Shown: positions 8,299 through 17,680, counted from the stretch's first letter. The stretch: 64,000 bases of DNA from Gemmatimonadaceae bacterium (GCA_016720905.1 JADKJT010000009.1:62001-126000); one strand, 5' to 3'. Notes: generated from the letters alone by a model not told the origin. Numbers and translations are program-made.

Positions 8299-10320
8299 GT
8301 GACCTTCCGTACGCGTTCATCCTTCGCGCCGTCGCTTGCCCTGGCTGCTGCGTTCATCGTGGCGCCGGCGCTTGGGTCGGCCCAGCAAGTCGCAAGCAAG
8401 TCGTTCAGCACCGCCAGCGGCGAGTGGCCCAGTTACACCGGTGACACGCGTGGCTCGCGCTATTCGCCATTGGACCAGATCACCGCCGCCAATTTCGGCA
8501 CGCTGGAGGTGGCCTGGCGATTCAAGACCGATCAACTGGGTCCGCGTCCGGAGTTCAAGCTGGAAGGCACACCACTCATGGTGGGGGGCGTGCTGTACAC
8601 CACCGGCGGCACTCGACGGGCGGTGGTGGCGCTCGACGCGACGACGGGCGAACTGCTGTGGATGCACAGCGAGAACGAAGGCGAACGCGGGGCCGCGGCT
8701 CCACGCCCGCTCTCCGGCCGTGGCCTGTCGTATTGGACCGATGGCAAGAGCGCGCGCATTCTGTATACCACGCCCGGGTATCGACTGGTGGCGCTGGACG
8801 CGCGTACGGGTGCGCGCATTCTGAGCTTCGGTGACAGCGGTGCGGTGGATCTCAAGAAGGACATGGACTCGCCGGTGTTGCCGGATCTTGTCACCGGTGA
8901 AATCGGCTATCAGGGTGCGCCAGTGATCGGGCGCGATGTGGTGATCATCGGTGCCGCGTTCCGTGAGGGGGGCGCGCCCAAGTCATATCGGAACAACAAG
9001 GGCGACATTCGCGGTTTTGATGTGCGCACGGGCCGGAAGCTGTGGACCTTTCATACCATTCCGCGCAAAGGCGAGTTTGGTTACGACACGTGGTTGGATG
9101 GATCGGCTGACAATGCCGGCAACACAGGTGTGTGGACGCAGATCACCGTTGACGAGGAACTTGGGCTGGTGTATTTGCCCGTCGAGTCGCCCACCGGCGA
9201 CTACTACGGCGGCCATCGTCCGGGCAACAATCTCTATGGCGAAAGTCTGGTGTGCGTGGATCTGCGTACCGGCGTGAGAAAGTGGCACTACCAGATGGTA
9301 CGGCATCCCATCTGGGATTTCGATCTCGCGGCGGCGCCGATTCTTGCCGATATCACGGTTGACGGAAAAGCGGTGAAGAGTGTGGCGGTACCCACCAAGC
9401 AGGGCATTCTGTACATGTTTGATCGCGTCACCGGCAAGCCGGTATTCCCCTTCGAGGAGCGGGCCGTGGAGAAGGGCGAGGTGCCCGGCGAATGGTATGC
9501 GCCCACACAGCCTATGCCCACGAAACCGGCTGCCTATGCGCGCAACGGCGTCACGCTGAACGATCTGATTGACTTCACGCCGGCGCTCAAGGACGCAGGC
9601 GTGGCGATGGCCTCGCGTTTCAAACTGGGACCCATCTTCACGCCGCCGGTACTCAGCAAATCAGAAGGGCCACTGGCCACTTTCACGAATGGTCCCACCA
9701 ACGGCGGCTCCAACTGGCCTGGTGGCTCGTACGATCCGGACACGCACATGCTGTACGTGTCGGCAACCAACGCCTCGCCGTCGCCGCTTGGGCTGGTGGT
9801 GCCGCCGCCGGGGGCGTCGGATATGCGCTACGTGCGCGGCTTCGCCCCACAGCCCGGCGGTGGGCGCGGAGGCGGTGGATTCACCGTGCAGGGATTGCCG
9901 CTGCTTAAACCGCCCTACGGGACGATCTCGGCCATCAATCTCGATCGTGGCGATATCGTGTGGCAGGTGCCCCACGGTGAGACCCCCGACGCGATTCGCA
10001 ATCACGAAGCGCTCAAGGGTGTGACTGTGCCACGCACGGGTCAGGCGGGCAGTGTCGGGACGTTGGTGACGAAGACGCTGGTGATTGCCGGTGATCCGGA
10101 AGTCACCACCGTCGCACCGCGTCCGCGCGGCGCGATGCTGCGCGCGTACGACAAAGCCAGCGGCAAGGAAGTGGGCGGCGTGATGATGCCCGCACCGCAA
10201 AGCGGATCACCCATGACGTATGCCGTGAACGGACGCCAGTACATCGTGGTGGCGGTCAGTGGCGGTCCGTATTCGGGCGAGTACATCGCGTTTCGTTTGC
10301 CAACGGCCGGCCCACGGTGA
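8299..10320 (+). CDS. PQQ-dependent dehydrogenase (quinoprotein, glucose/alcohol dehydrogenase type)
   Basis: 673 residues from GTG 8299, with a signal peptide (FAPSLALAAAFIVAPALGSAQ). The body is an eight-bladed quinoprotein propeller with repeated tryptophan-docking style segments ('GELLWMHSENEGERG', 'GRKLWTFHTIPRKGEFGYDTW', 'TGVRKWHYQMVRHPIWDFDLAAAPIL', 'GDIVWQVPHGETPDAI'). The family oxidises sugars or alcohols in the periplasm using PQQ and calcium and passes electrons to cytochrome c or quinone. There is no N-terminal membrane anchor, so a soluble acceptor is likely. The neighbouring cytochrome c starts within its stop codon. A Gly-rich loop (PGGGRGGGG) near residue 520 is unusual. Confidence 0.9.
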   Translation: MTFRTRSSFAPSLALAAAFIVAPALGSAQQVASKSFSTASGEWPSYTGDTRGSRYSPLDQITAANFGTLEVAWRFKTDQLGPRPEFKLEGTPLMVGGVLYTTGGTRRAVVALDATTGELLWMHSENEGERGAAAPRPLSGRGLSYWTDGKSARILYTTPGYRLVALDARTGARILSFGDSGAVDLKKDMDSPVLPDLVTGEIGYQGAPVIGRDVVIIGAAFREGGAPKSYRNNKGDIRGFDVRTGRKLWTFHTIPRKGEFGYDTWLDGSADNAGNTGVWTQITVDEELGLVYLPVESPTGDYYGGHRPGNNLYGESLVCVDLRTGVRKWHYQMVRHPIWDFDLAAAPILADITVDGKAVKSVAVPTKQGILYMFDRVTGKPVFPFEERAVEKGEVPGEWYAPTQPMPTKPAAYARNGVTLNDLIDFTPALKDAGVAMASRFKLGPIFTPPVLSKSEGPLATFTNGPTNGGSNWPGGSYDPDTHMLYVSATNASPSPLGLVVPPPGASDMRYVRGFAPQPGGGRGGGGFTVQGLPLLKPPYGTISAINLDRGDIVWQVPHGETPDAIRNHEALKGVTVPRTGQAGSVGTLVTKTLVIAGDPEVTTVAPRPRGAMLRAYDKASGKEVGGVMMPAPQSGSPMTYAVNGRQYIVVAVSGGPYSGEYIAFRLPTAGPR

Positions 10321-10796
10321 GTTGGCACGCTGGGAGGTCACTGGCACGTCGTGCCGTGGGCCTGTTTGCCGCGCTGGTGGTGGTCCCCGCGCTGGCCAGC
10401 GGTGCGCGAGGAACGACCCCGCGCGTGCCGTCGCGCACGCGTGATCGGTCCACCTGGGACAGCGTGTTTACCGCCGAGCAGGCAGCGCGTGGGCAGACGT
10501 CATACAATCAGACCTGTGCGCGGTGTCATCGCGAAACGCTGGCGGGCGGTGACGAAGCGCCGGCGCTGACCGGCAGCGCATTCATGAGCAGCTGGAACGG
10601 CCAGACGCTGGACGAATTGCATGAGCGGGTGCGCACGTCCATGCCCACCGATACGCCGGGTGTCTATGCCAGACCGATGATCACCGACGTGATTGCTTTT
10701 ATGCTGCGTTTCAACGGCTTCCCGGCCGGCGCGGTTGAACTGACGCACGAGAACGAAGCGCTGAAAGGAATCCGGTTCGTCGCGGCGAAACCGTAA
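10317..10796 (+). CDS. Exported c-type cytochrome
   Basis: 159 residues from GTG 10317, overlapping the TGA of the PQQ dehydrogenase (GTGA), so translation is probably coupled. An N-terminal export segment (RAVGLFAALVVVPALASG) precedes one haem site, CARCH, near residue 67. A later Met in the 'MPTDTPGVYARPMITDVIAFML' region probably supplies the sixth ligand. The size and the 'YNQTCARCHRETLAGGDEAPAL' context fit the small monohaem cytochromes that accompany PQQ dehydrogenases. Its likely job is to take electrons from the upstream dehydrogenase. Whether it delivers them to a terminal oxidase or to the copper monooxygenase cannot be read from sequence. Confidence 0.88.
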   Translation: MSWHAGRSLARRAVGLFAALVVVPALASGARGTTPRVPSRTRDRSTWDSVFTAEQAARGQTSYNQTCARCHRETLAGGDEAPALTGSAFMSSWNGQTLDELHERVRTSMPTDTPGVYARPMITDVIAFMLRFNGFPAGAVELTHENEALKGIRFVAAKP

Positions 10797-10805
10797 GGAG
10801 GCACC

Positions 10806-12359
10806 ATGAAGTGGCACGCCTTGTTGGTCATGTGGGCGGTCGTGCACGTGCCGATCCAGGCGTCGGCCCAGCGCCCGCGGGTCACTCGTCCGAACATTCT
10901 GTACATCATGACGGATGACCATGCCGCGCACGCTATCGGTGCCTATGGATCACGTGTCAACCGGACGCCCAATCTGGACCGCCTGGCCCGCGAAGGCGCC
11001 ATGCTCACGCGTGTGTTTGCCACGAACTCCATTTGCACGCCAAGCCGGGCGGCCATCCTCACCGGCCAGTATTCGCATGTGAACGGCGTGACCGTGTTCA
11101 ATCGGTTCGACAGTGAGCGCATGACGGTGGCGCGATTGCTGCAGCAGGGCGGGTACTACACGGGGATGATCGGCAAGTGGCATCTCGGCAGCGATCCGGT
11201 GGGTTTCGATCGCTGGGAAATCCTGCCGGGTCAAGGCGTGTATTTCGATCCCGTGTTCTACACGGCCACGGGCGAGTCCACGTATACGGGTCGCTACGCG
11301 ACTGACGTGATTACCGATCGCGCGTTGGAGGTGCTGCGGCATCGACCACGCGACAAGCCGTTCTTTGTCATGGTGCACCATAAGGCGCCGCATCGTCCGT
11401 GGGAACCGGACTCGGCACACGCGGCGCAGTTTGCCGGACAACGAATTCCTGAGCCGGTCACACTGTGGGATACATATGCCACGCGCACCGATGCGCTGCA
11501 CGAAAACCAGCAACGGGTTGCGGCCGATCTCACCAACCGAGATCTCAAGATGGTGCCGCCCCCGGGCCTGGCAGGGCCGGCCCTCAACCAGTGGCGTGCC
11601 ATCAAGCCGGATTCCGTCACCACGGTGCTTGAAGGGAAAACCGTCACCCTGAAAGGCGAGCCGTTGATCCGTTGGAAATACCAGCGGTACATGCAGGACT
11701 ATCTGGCCACCGTGCAGTCGGTGGACGACAACGTGGGACGCCTGCTGGCATACCTGGACTCCAGTGGCCTCGCGCGGAACACCATGGTCATCTACACCAG
11801 CGATCAGGGGTTTTTCCTTGGCGACCACGGGCTGTTCGACAAGCGCTTTATGTACGAGGAGTCCATCCGCATGCCGTTCCTTGTGCGCTGGCCGGCGGGC
11901 ATTGCGCCGCGCACCACCAGCAACGCGATGGCGCTCAATGTGGATTTCGCGCCCACGTTTCTTGACGTCGCGGGACTCCCCGCGTCGCCCGAGATGCAGG
12001 GACGGAGTCTGCTGCCCGTGCTGCGCGGGCGCACGCCGGCCGACTGGCGCACGTCGATGTACTATCGCTACTACCACGACCCGGGCGATCACAATACGCG
12101 GGCGCACTACGGCGTCCGCACCGAAACGCACAAGCTGATCTACTTCTGGACCAAGGATCAGTACGAGCTGTTCGATCTGGTCAACGATCCGTACGAATTG
12201 CACAACCTGTATGGGCAGCCCGGCCTGTCCGCGCTTACCGCCACACTCAAGACCGAGCTGGCCCGTCTCAAGCGGGCGGTGCGTGATGACGATCGGTTTG
12301 CCAACGACCAGTTTCCCAATGGGGTCGATGGTCTGGTGGCGCGGCTGCGGGGGAAATAG
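10806..12359 (+). CDS. Exported sulfatase (S1 family)
   Basis: 517 residues from ATG 10806, preceded by a strong AAGGAGG site that overlaps the end of the cytochrome gene. A signal peptide ends at about residue 22 (VPIQASAQ). The sulfatase signature is C77-T-P-S-R, whose Cys must be converted to formylglycine. Metal-binding residues appear as 'YIMTDDHAAHA' near the N-terminus and 'YTSDQGFFLGDHG' in the second half. It ends with the usual 'HNLYGQPGLSALTATLKTEL' C-terminal region. It probably removes sulfate from a glycan in the periplasm. No formylglycine-generating enzyme is encoded in the window. Confidence 0.92.
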   Translation: MKWHALLVMWAVVHVPIQASAQRPRVTRPNILYIMTDDHAAHAIGAYGSRVNRTPNLDRLAREGAMLTRVFATNSICTPSRAAILTGQYSHVNGVTVFNRFDSERMTVARLLQQGGYYTGMIGKWHLGSDPVGFDRWEILPGQGVYFDPVFYTATGESTYTGRYATDVITDRALEVLRHRPRDKPFFVMVHHKAPHRPWEPDSAHAAQFAGQRIPEPVTLWDTYATRTDALHENQQRVAADLTNRDLKMVPPPGLAGPALNQWRAIKPDSVTTVLEGKTVTLKGEPLIRWKYQRYMQDYLATVQSVDDNVGRLLAYLDSSGLARNTMVIYTSDQGFFLGDHGLFDKRFMYEESIRMPFLVRWPAGIAPRTTSNAMALNVDFAPTFLDVAGLPASPEMQGRSLLPVLRGRTPADWRTSMYYRYYHDPGDHNTRAHYGVRTETHKLIYFWTKDQYELFDLVNDPYELHNLYGQPGLSALTATLKTELARLKRAVRDDDRFANDQFPNGVDGLVARLRGK

Positions 12360-12418
12360 TTTCCCGGCAGCCGCGTGCGTCTGCAGTTGAACACTCGCCT
12401 TCACCTTGTGGTGCACTT

Positions 12419-14941
12419 ATGGACTCTCATCGTCGCACATTTCTCAAGGCCTCCGCAGCCACGACGGCGGCCTTCACGCTGAGCCCACTGCTGACCAAGG
12501 CCGAGGCAACGGAATCAGCGCCTGACACGTTGGGTCGCCTCAACGAGACTGATACCGCACCGCTCGCCTTCGAGCGGCGTATGGTGCGCGCGCAGCCCGT
12601 GCCCCTGGAACGCGTACGCGTAACGGGCGGGCCGCTCAAGCAGGCCCAGGATCTCACCGCGACCTACCTGCTGTCGCTCGAACCCGATCGCATGCTGGCG
12701 TACTATCGCGTGCGCGCAGGACTCACGCAGAAGGCGGAACCGTACACCGGCTGGGACGGCGGCGGGCGGAATCTCACCGGGCACATTGCGGGCCATCACC
12801 TGTCGGGTGTGTCGCTGATGTACAAAGCCACCGGCGATGCGCGGTTCAGGGAGCGCGCCGACTATATCGTGCGCGAGCTTGACGAAGTGCAGCGCGTGAA
12901 CGGCGACGGATACGTGGGCGCACTGGAAGGTTTGCGCGAGGCGTTCGCAAAAGTGTCCAAAGGGGAGATCAAGTCGGGCGGCTTCGACCTGAATGGTCTC
13001 TGGTCACCGTGGTACACGTTGCACAAGACATACGCCGGATTGCGGGATGCCTACCGTCACACCGGTAGTGCGCTGGCGTTGAAGGTGGAAATCAAGTTCG
13101 CCGCGTGGGCTGAACAGGTGCTGGCGCCGCTGACCGAAACGCAAATGCAATCCATGCTCAACACCGAGCATGGCGGGATGAACGAGATCCTCGCCGACCT
13201 GTACGCTGACACCGGTGACGCGCGGTGGCTCGCGTTGTCCCGTCGGTTTGAGCATCAGGCATTCACCACACCGCTCAAGCGGCACCAGGACAATCTCTCC
13301 GGCAAGCACGGCAACTGCCAGATTCCCAAGCTCATGGGTTCGGCGGCGCGCTACGGCTACACCGGCGACATGGACGATATCGTGGCAGCGTCGTTCTTCT
13401 TCGATCGGGTGGCTCGGCATCACAGCTACGCCAGTGGCGGGCACGGGCTCAATGAGTACTTCGGGCCACCCGACAAGCTCAGCGCCCGGGTGGACGGTCG
13501 CGCGGCGGAAACGTGCAACGTGTACAACATGATCAAGCTGTCGCGACGACTGTTCTCGCTGCGACCGGACGGTGCCTATGCCGATTTTCACGAGCGGGCG
13601 CTGTTCAACCACATCCTCGCGTCCATTGACCCCACCGATGGGCGCACCTCGTACATGGTGCCGGTCGGGCGCAGTGAACAGCAGGAGTATCAGGACATGC
13701 TGCGCGACTTCACCTGCTGCGTGGGATCGGGTATGGAAAGCCACGCCCTGCACGGCCTGGGGGTGTACTACGAGTCAAGCGATACCGTGTGGGTGAATCT
13801 GTTTGTGCCGTCCACGGCGCAGTGCGCGGTGGCCAAGGCGCAACTCACCATGGACACGAATTTCCCCGATGGCGACTCGGCCACCATTCGGGTCACCGTT
13901 CCCACGCCCAAGTCGTTCACGCTGGCAGTGCGTCGCCCTGTCTGGGCAGGCGACGGTTTCGCCATCGCGGTCAATGGCGTCGCGCTGGAACAACCCAAGC
14001 TCTCCACTTTGAACGATCCGGTGGCCGGTGGTCGCGCCGGGGGCATCGGCAACGAGTCGGAAGTGGTATCGAGCGGGTATGTCTCCATCACGCGCACCTG
14101 GAAGTCGGGCGATACGGTATCGGTGACACTTCCCAAGTCACTGCACCTGGAGCCTACCGCCGACAATCCGCAGGTCACGGCCATCATGTGGGGACCGCTC
14201 GCACTGGCTGGCGAAGTGGGTTCACGAATTGGCCGCACGCCGGAGAACGCGCAAACCACACCGCGCACCGAAGTGCCGATGCTCGTGTCGAGTTCCCGGC
14301 AGCCCGGTGATTTCGTGGTGCCGGCGGCGCGAAGCGGTGACTTTCGCATTACCGGTGCACCGCGACGGGCGACTGATGGGGCCGTCGCTGGTGACATAGC
14401 GCTCACGCCGTTCTACCGCACGCATCGACGCCGTTACTCGCTGTACTACGACCTGCTGACGCCCGCCGAGTTCGAAAGTCGAGTGGGCGAAATGGCGGCA
14501 GCGCGCGCGGCGGCGGCGCGACTGGTCGCCAGTACGGTGGGCTTGGTGCAAGTGGGCGACGTCGCGTCGGAGCGCGACCGCAACTACCAGAGCGACCCGA
14601 AAGATCGGGTGGTGGGACGCGCCGAGCGTCGCACGAATCGCGCCGGCACCGGATGGTTCTCGTACGACCTGCCGGTGAGTGCGACTGCACCAATGGCGCT
14701 TGTGGTTACGTACTTTGTCGAGCCGGGGTTGCCGGCACCGCTCGGGAACTTCGACGTGTTGGTCGACGGCACGAGCGTGGGACACTATGCGCCGAACCAG
14801 GCGGCATCGGCTTTCTATGACGCGGTGTACGACGTGCCGGCTGCGCTGACCGCAGGGAAGGGGAGCGTCACTGTTCGGCTGCAGGCTGTGGGCGCGGGGC
14901 GTATAGTGCCGGTGTATGCGATCCGCATGGTCGTGCGGTAA
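12419..14941 (+). CDS. GH127-family beta-L-arabinofuranosidase-type glycoside hydrolase, TAT-exported
   Basis: 840 residues with a twin-arginine leader (SHRRTFLKASAATTAAF), so it is exported folded, consistent with a metal site. The catalytic domain (about 55-680) carries the GH127 zinc/cysteine centre: E364-x-C366 (AETCNVYN) and the pair C433-C434 (FTCCVGSGMESH). E346 sits near the position of the family's acid/base Glu. The long C-terminal region is strand-rich. Characterised members release L-arabinofuranose from plant glycans. That fits the sugar importer, isomerase, AraB and AraD nearby. It lies 59 bp after the sulfatase and probably belongs to the same transcript. Confidence 0.88.
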   Translation: MDSHRRTFLKASAATTAAFTLSPLLTKAEATESAPDTLGRLNETDTAPLAFERRMVRAQPVPLERVRVTGGPLKQAQDLTATYLLSLEPDRMLAYYRVRAGLTQKAEPYTGWDGGGRNLTGHIAGHHLSGVSLMYKATGDARFRERADYIVRELDEVQRVNGDGYVGALEGLREAFAKVSKGEIKSGGFDLNGLWSPWYTLHKTYAGLRDAYRHTGSALALKVEIKFAAWAEQVLAPLTETQMQSMLNTEHGGMNEILADLYADTGDARWLALSRRFEHQAFTTPLKRHQDNLSGKHGNCQIPKLMGSAARYGYTGDMDDIVAASFFFDRVARHHSYASGGHGLNEYFGPPDKLSARVDGRAAETCNVYNMIKLSRRLFSLRPDGAYADFHERALFNHILASIDPTDGRTSYMVPVGRSEQQEYQDMLRDFTCCVGSGMESHALHGLGVYYESSDTVWVNLFVPSTAQCAVAKAQLTMDTNFPDGDSATIRVTVPTPKSFTLAVRRPVWAGDGFAIAVNGVALEQPKLSTLNDPVAGGRAGGIGNESEVVSSGYVSITRTWKSGDTVSVTLPKSLHLEPTADNPQVTAIMWGPLALAGEVGSRIGRTPENAQTTPRTEVPMLVSSSRQPGDFVVPAARSGDFRITGAPRRATDGAVAGDIALTPFYRTHRRRYSLYYDLLTPAEFESRVGEMAAARAAAARLVASTVGLVQVGDVASERDRNYQSDPKDRVVGRAERRTNRAGTGWFSYDLPVSATAPMALVVTYFVEPGLPAPLGNFDVLVDGTSVGHYAPNQAASAFYDAVYDVPAALTAGKGSVTVRLQAVGAGRIVPVYAIRMVVR

Positions 14942-14957
14942 GGCAGGGCAAGGATGA

Positions 14958-15101
14958 GGGGAGAGGGACATGAGGGGTGAGCAACTGAAGCGTTGAGCGC
15001 TAGAGGGGCGAGCCGGCGAGGGCAGGACTGAGCTCTACCCTCGCCGGCTGGCCCCTCTAGCGCTCAACGCTTCGGTTGCTCCCCCCTAAGGCCCTCTCCC
15101 C
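14958..15101. terminator. Very long imperfect hairpin between convergent genes (bidirectional terminator candidate)
   Basis: Three nested complementary blocks form one hairpin. 14958-14967 pairs with 15092-15101 (10/10). 14981-15009 pairs with 15051-15079 (28/29). 15011-15022 pairs with 15038-15049 (12/12). The loop is 15023-15037. It lies between the GH127 gene (+) and the ABC ATPase gene (-) and includes the last codons and stop of the ATPase. There is no clear T-run on either side, so it may equally be a dispersed repeat that acts as a transcription block or mRNA stabiliser. Confidence 0.7.
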
Positions 15102-16605
15102 TCAAACCTCCATCAGTCAAGCCCAATCCAGTCATCATCCGCAACAGCGCATCCTGCGTGGCCTCCGCGCGCGACAACTCGCCGCGCAACTGTCCCTCGC
15201 GAAGCACCAGTATGCGCGACGACAGCGTAAGCAGCTCCGGCAGCTCGCTGGAAATCAACAGCACCGCCGCGCCCTCTGCGGCGCGTTGATCAATCCAGGC
15301 GTGCAATTCGGCTTTCGCGCCGACATCAACGCCGCGAGTGGGCTCGTCGAGTATCAGCAGATCGCTTTCCGCGGTGAGCCACTTGGCCAGCACCACCTTC
15401 TGCTGGTTCCCGCCGGACAGCGACGCGACAGGCGCCTCCGGACCGGCGCGCAACGCAACGCGTGCAAAGCTGGTCTGCACGGAGGTGCCTTCCGCCCGGC
15501 GATTCACCCAGCCGCCACGCGCGAAACGCGAGAGTGTCGGGAGCGTGGCGTTCTCCCGCGTGCGCATGCCAAGCACGAGTCCCTGTTTCTTGCGGTCCTC
15601 GGGAACGAGGCCAATGCCGTGCCGCATCGCGTCGCGCGGACTGCGCATCGTCACCGGCTTGCCTCGCACATACGCCTGCCCCGATACCGACGGGTCGAGG
15701 CCAAAGATGGCGCGCGCAATCTCCGAGCGTCCCGCGCCCACGAGTCCGGCCAGCCCAACCACTTCACCGGCGTGCACCGCGAACGACACATCGGTGAAAT
15801 GCCCGGGTGATGTGAAGTGCTCGACACGCAGCGATTCGGGGCCACGCGGCTTCTCGCCGTGCGTGGCAAAGTACTCGCCGAGTTCACGGCCGATCATCTG
15901 CCTCACCAAGGTCGCTTCGCTGAGCGACGTGGCTGGTCGCGTGTCCACGTGCTGCCCGTCGCGCAACACGGTGATCGTGTCGCACAGCCTGTAGATCTCC
16001 CCCATGCGGTGCGACACGAACAGTTGCGTCACGCCGCGAGACCTGAGCGATTGCATGAGCGCGTACAGGCGTTCCGCCTCGGCGTCGCCCAGGCTGCTGG
16101 TCGGTTCATCGAAGATGATGACCTTGGCGCCCTCCCCCACCGCAGCGGCAATCTGCACCAGTTGCTGCTCGGCGACGCTGAGCGATGCCATTCGGCGGTC
16201 GGGATCAATCGACGCGCCGGCGGCCTCAAGCAGTTCCAGTGCGCGCTCACGAAGTGCACTCGACCGAATGAATCCATAGCGCTGCGGCAACGATCGGAGC
16301 GACAGGTTGTCGCCAACCGTCAGGTTGTCGCAGAAAGCCAGTTCCTGATGCACCATGGCCACGCCCGCCGCCAGCGCGTCGCGCGGCGAGGCGAAATGCA
16401 CCGGGACCCCGTCAATCTCCACCGTCCCTGCATCCGGCTGATGCAGGCCGGCCAGGATCCGGCCCAACGTACTCTTCCCCGCGCCGTTCTCACCGCAAAT
16501 GGCGTGACACGATCCCGGCGCGACGTCAAACGACACGTCGCGCAACGCCACCATGCCGGGAAACCGCTTGGTGACGCGGCGGAATCGAATGCGAGGGACG
16601 GACAA
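15064..16605 (-). CDS. Sugar ABC transporter ATPase with two nucleotide-binding domains (RbsA/MglA/AraG type)
   Basis: 513 residues with two ABC cassettes. The first has Walker A 'GENGAGKST', signature 'LSVAEQQ' and Walker B 'VIIFDEPTSS'. The second has a degenerate P-loop ('VGAGRSEIARAIFG'), signature 'LSGGNQQKV' and 'LLILDEPTRGVDVG'. That layout defines the CUT2 class that drives monosaccharide import. The start is TTG 16605, directly after the TAA of the binding-protein gene. The C-terminal tail (GGLRGEGLRGEQPKR) is encoded inside the long hairpin at 14958-15101 and looks like an extension acquired from it. Confidence 0.92.
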   Translation of the reverse strand: MSVPRIRFRRVTKRFPGMVALRDVSFDVAPGSCHAICGENGAGKSTLGRILAGLHQPDAGTVEIDGVPVHFASPRDALAAGVAMVHQELAFCDNLTVGDNLSLRSLPQRYGFIRSSALRERALELLEAAGASIDPDRRMASLSVAEQQLVQIAAAVGEGAKVIIFDEPTSSLGDAEAERLYALMQSLRSRGVTQLFVSHRMGEIYRLCDTITVLRDGQHVDTRPATSLSEATLVRQMIGRELGEYFATHGEKPRGPESLRVEHFTSPGHFTDVSFAVHAGEVVGLAGLVGAGRSEIARAIFGLDPSVSGQAYVRGKPVTMRSPRDAMRHGIGLVPEDRKKQGLVLGMRTRENATLPTLSRFARGGWVNRRAEGTSVQTSFARVALRAGPEAPVASLSGGNQQKVVLAKWLTAESDLLILDEPTRGVDVGAKAELHAWIDQRAAEGAAVLLISSELPELLTLSSRILVLREGQLRGELSRAEATQDALLRMMTGLGLTDGGLRGEGLRGEQPKR

Positions 16606-17643
16606 TTACTTTGGGAGTGCCAGGTACTTGGGATCGACGTCGGAGAAGCCCCACGTTTTGAGCTGCCGAGCCCATTCGCCCAGGTTGTCCATGGACACCC
16701 GGACCAACTCCATCTGCACCTTGGCAGGGACGTCCTTCTTGAGGTAGACGTGGTCGAAGATGGTATTCACCGACACGTATCCCCAACTGTAGGTGGGCTG
16801 GGCAAACAGCACGGGCGCCAGTCCCGTTTCCACATAGGCCAGCTCGGCGGGCAACGCGTCGATGGACACGATCTTGATCTTCTTGGGGTCAAGATCGGTG
16901 AGCAGGGTGCGGGTGAACAGTGCCCAACCGCCAATCATCGCAAACCCGTTGATGTCGGGATACGCGTTCTTGATGCGTAACACCTCGGCCGCCGCGTCCT
17001 GCGGCGTTTCGGCATGATAGAACGCATTGACGACGGTAATGCCCGGGTACTTTGTGGCGGTCTCGCGCACCCCTTTGACACGAGCCTGCAGATTCGGCGC
17101 GTTCTGATTGCCGGCGATAATGGCGATCCGGCCTTTGCCCCCCATCTGCTTTGCCAGCTCCTCCATGACCTGGACGCCCATTTTCGCATCATCGCCGCCG
17201 TAGAACGAAAAACGCTTGGAGTCCGGCACATCGCTGTCAAACGTCATCACTGGCACGCCGCGATCGACGGCTTCATTCACGGCTCCCTGCACTTTGCTCG
17301 CGTCACTGGCCGACAGCAGAATGGCATTGGCTCCGGAGTTCACCGCCTCGGCGATGCGCTGTGATTGCACGGCGCCGTCTTCGTTTGGCGGCGTCAGCCA
17401 ATCGATCTTCACCGTGATGCCGTGCGTTTTGGACAGTTCAGCCGCGGCCGCATCGGCGCCTTGACGTCCCGAGAGAAACACGGGATTGGTGGAGCTCTTG
17501 GCGATCATGGCAATCGTGAATGTCTTGGCGGCCGCCGAGTCGGTGGTCTTGGCGGCGTCACTGCCACGGCCACACGCGCTGAGCGTGAGAGCACCGGCCA
17601 GAAGTAGGAGGGAGCGTCGAGACTGCAGGGACTGTGTACGCAT
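16606..17643 (-). CDS. Sugar-binding lipoprotein of a CUT2 ABC importer (RbsB-like)
   Basis: 345 residues from ATG 17643, with a lipoprotein signal (LLLLAGALTLSAC, lipid-modified C24). The mature part is a type I periplasmic binding protein: 'TIAMIAKSSTNPVFLSGRQGADAA', 'VPVMTFDSDVPDSKR', 'IAIIAGNQNAPNLQARVKG', 'DINGFAMIGGW'. It binds a monosaccharide in the periplasm. The gene lies 37 bp after the permease and abuts the ATPase gene, forming a three-gene importer operon. L-arabinose is the likely ligand given the facing isomerase and kinase genes, but this is inferred only from context. Confidence 0.9.
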   Translation of the reverse strand: MRTQSLQSRRSLLLLAGALTLSACGRGSDAAKTTDSAAAKTFTIAMIAKSSTNPVFLSGRQGADAAAAELSKTHGITVKIDWLTPPNEDGAVQSQRIAEAVNSGANAILLSASDASKVQGAVNEAVDRGVPVMTFDSDVPDSKRFSFYGGDDAKMGVQVMEELAKQMGGKGRIAIIAGNQNAPNLQARVKGVRETATKYPGITVVNAFYHAETPQDAAAEVLRIKNAYPDINGFAMIGGWALFTRTLLTDLDPKKIKIVSIDALPAELAYVETGLAPVLFAQPTYSWGYVSVNTIFDHVYLKKDVPAKVQMELVRVSMDNLGEWARQLKTWGFSDVDPKYLALPK

Positions 17644-17680
17644 GGAAACCCCAGTGAAAGTCGGAGGGAGACTCACGGTC

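Noticed and set aside
14958..15101. Riboswitch or attenuator interpretation of the long hairpin
   Set aside because: It lies at the 3' ends of two convergent genes, not upstream of a gene.
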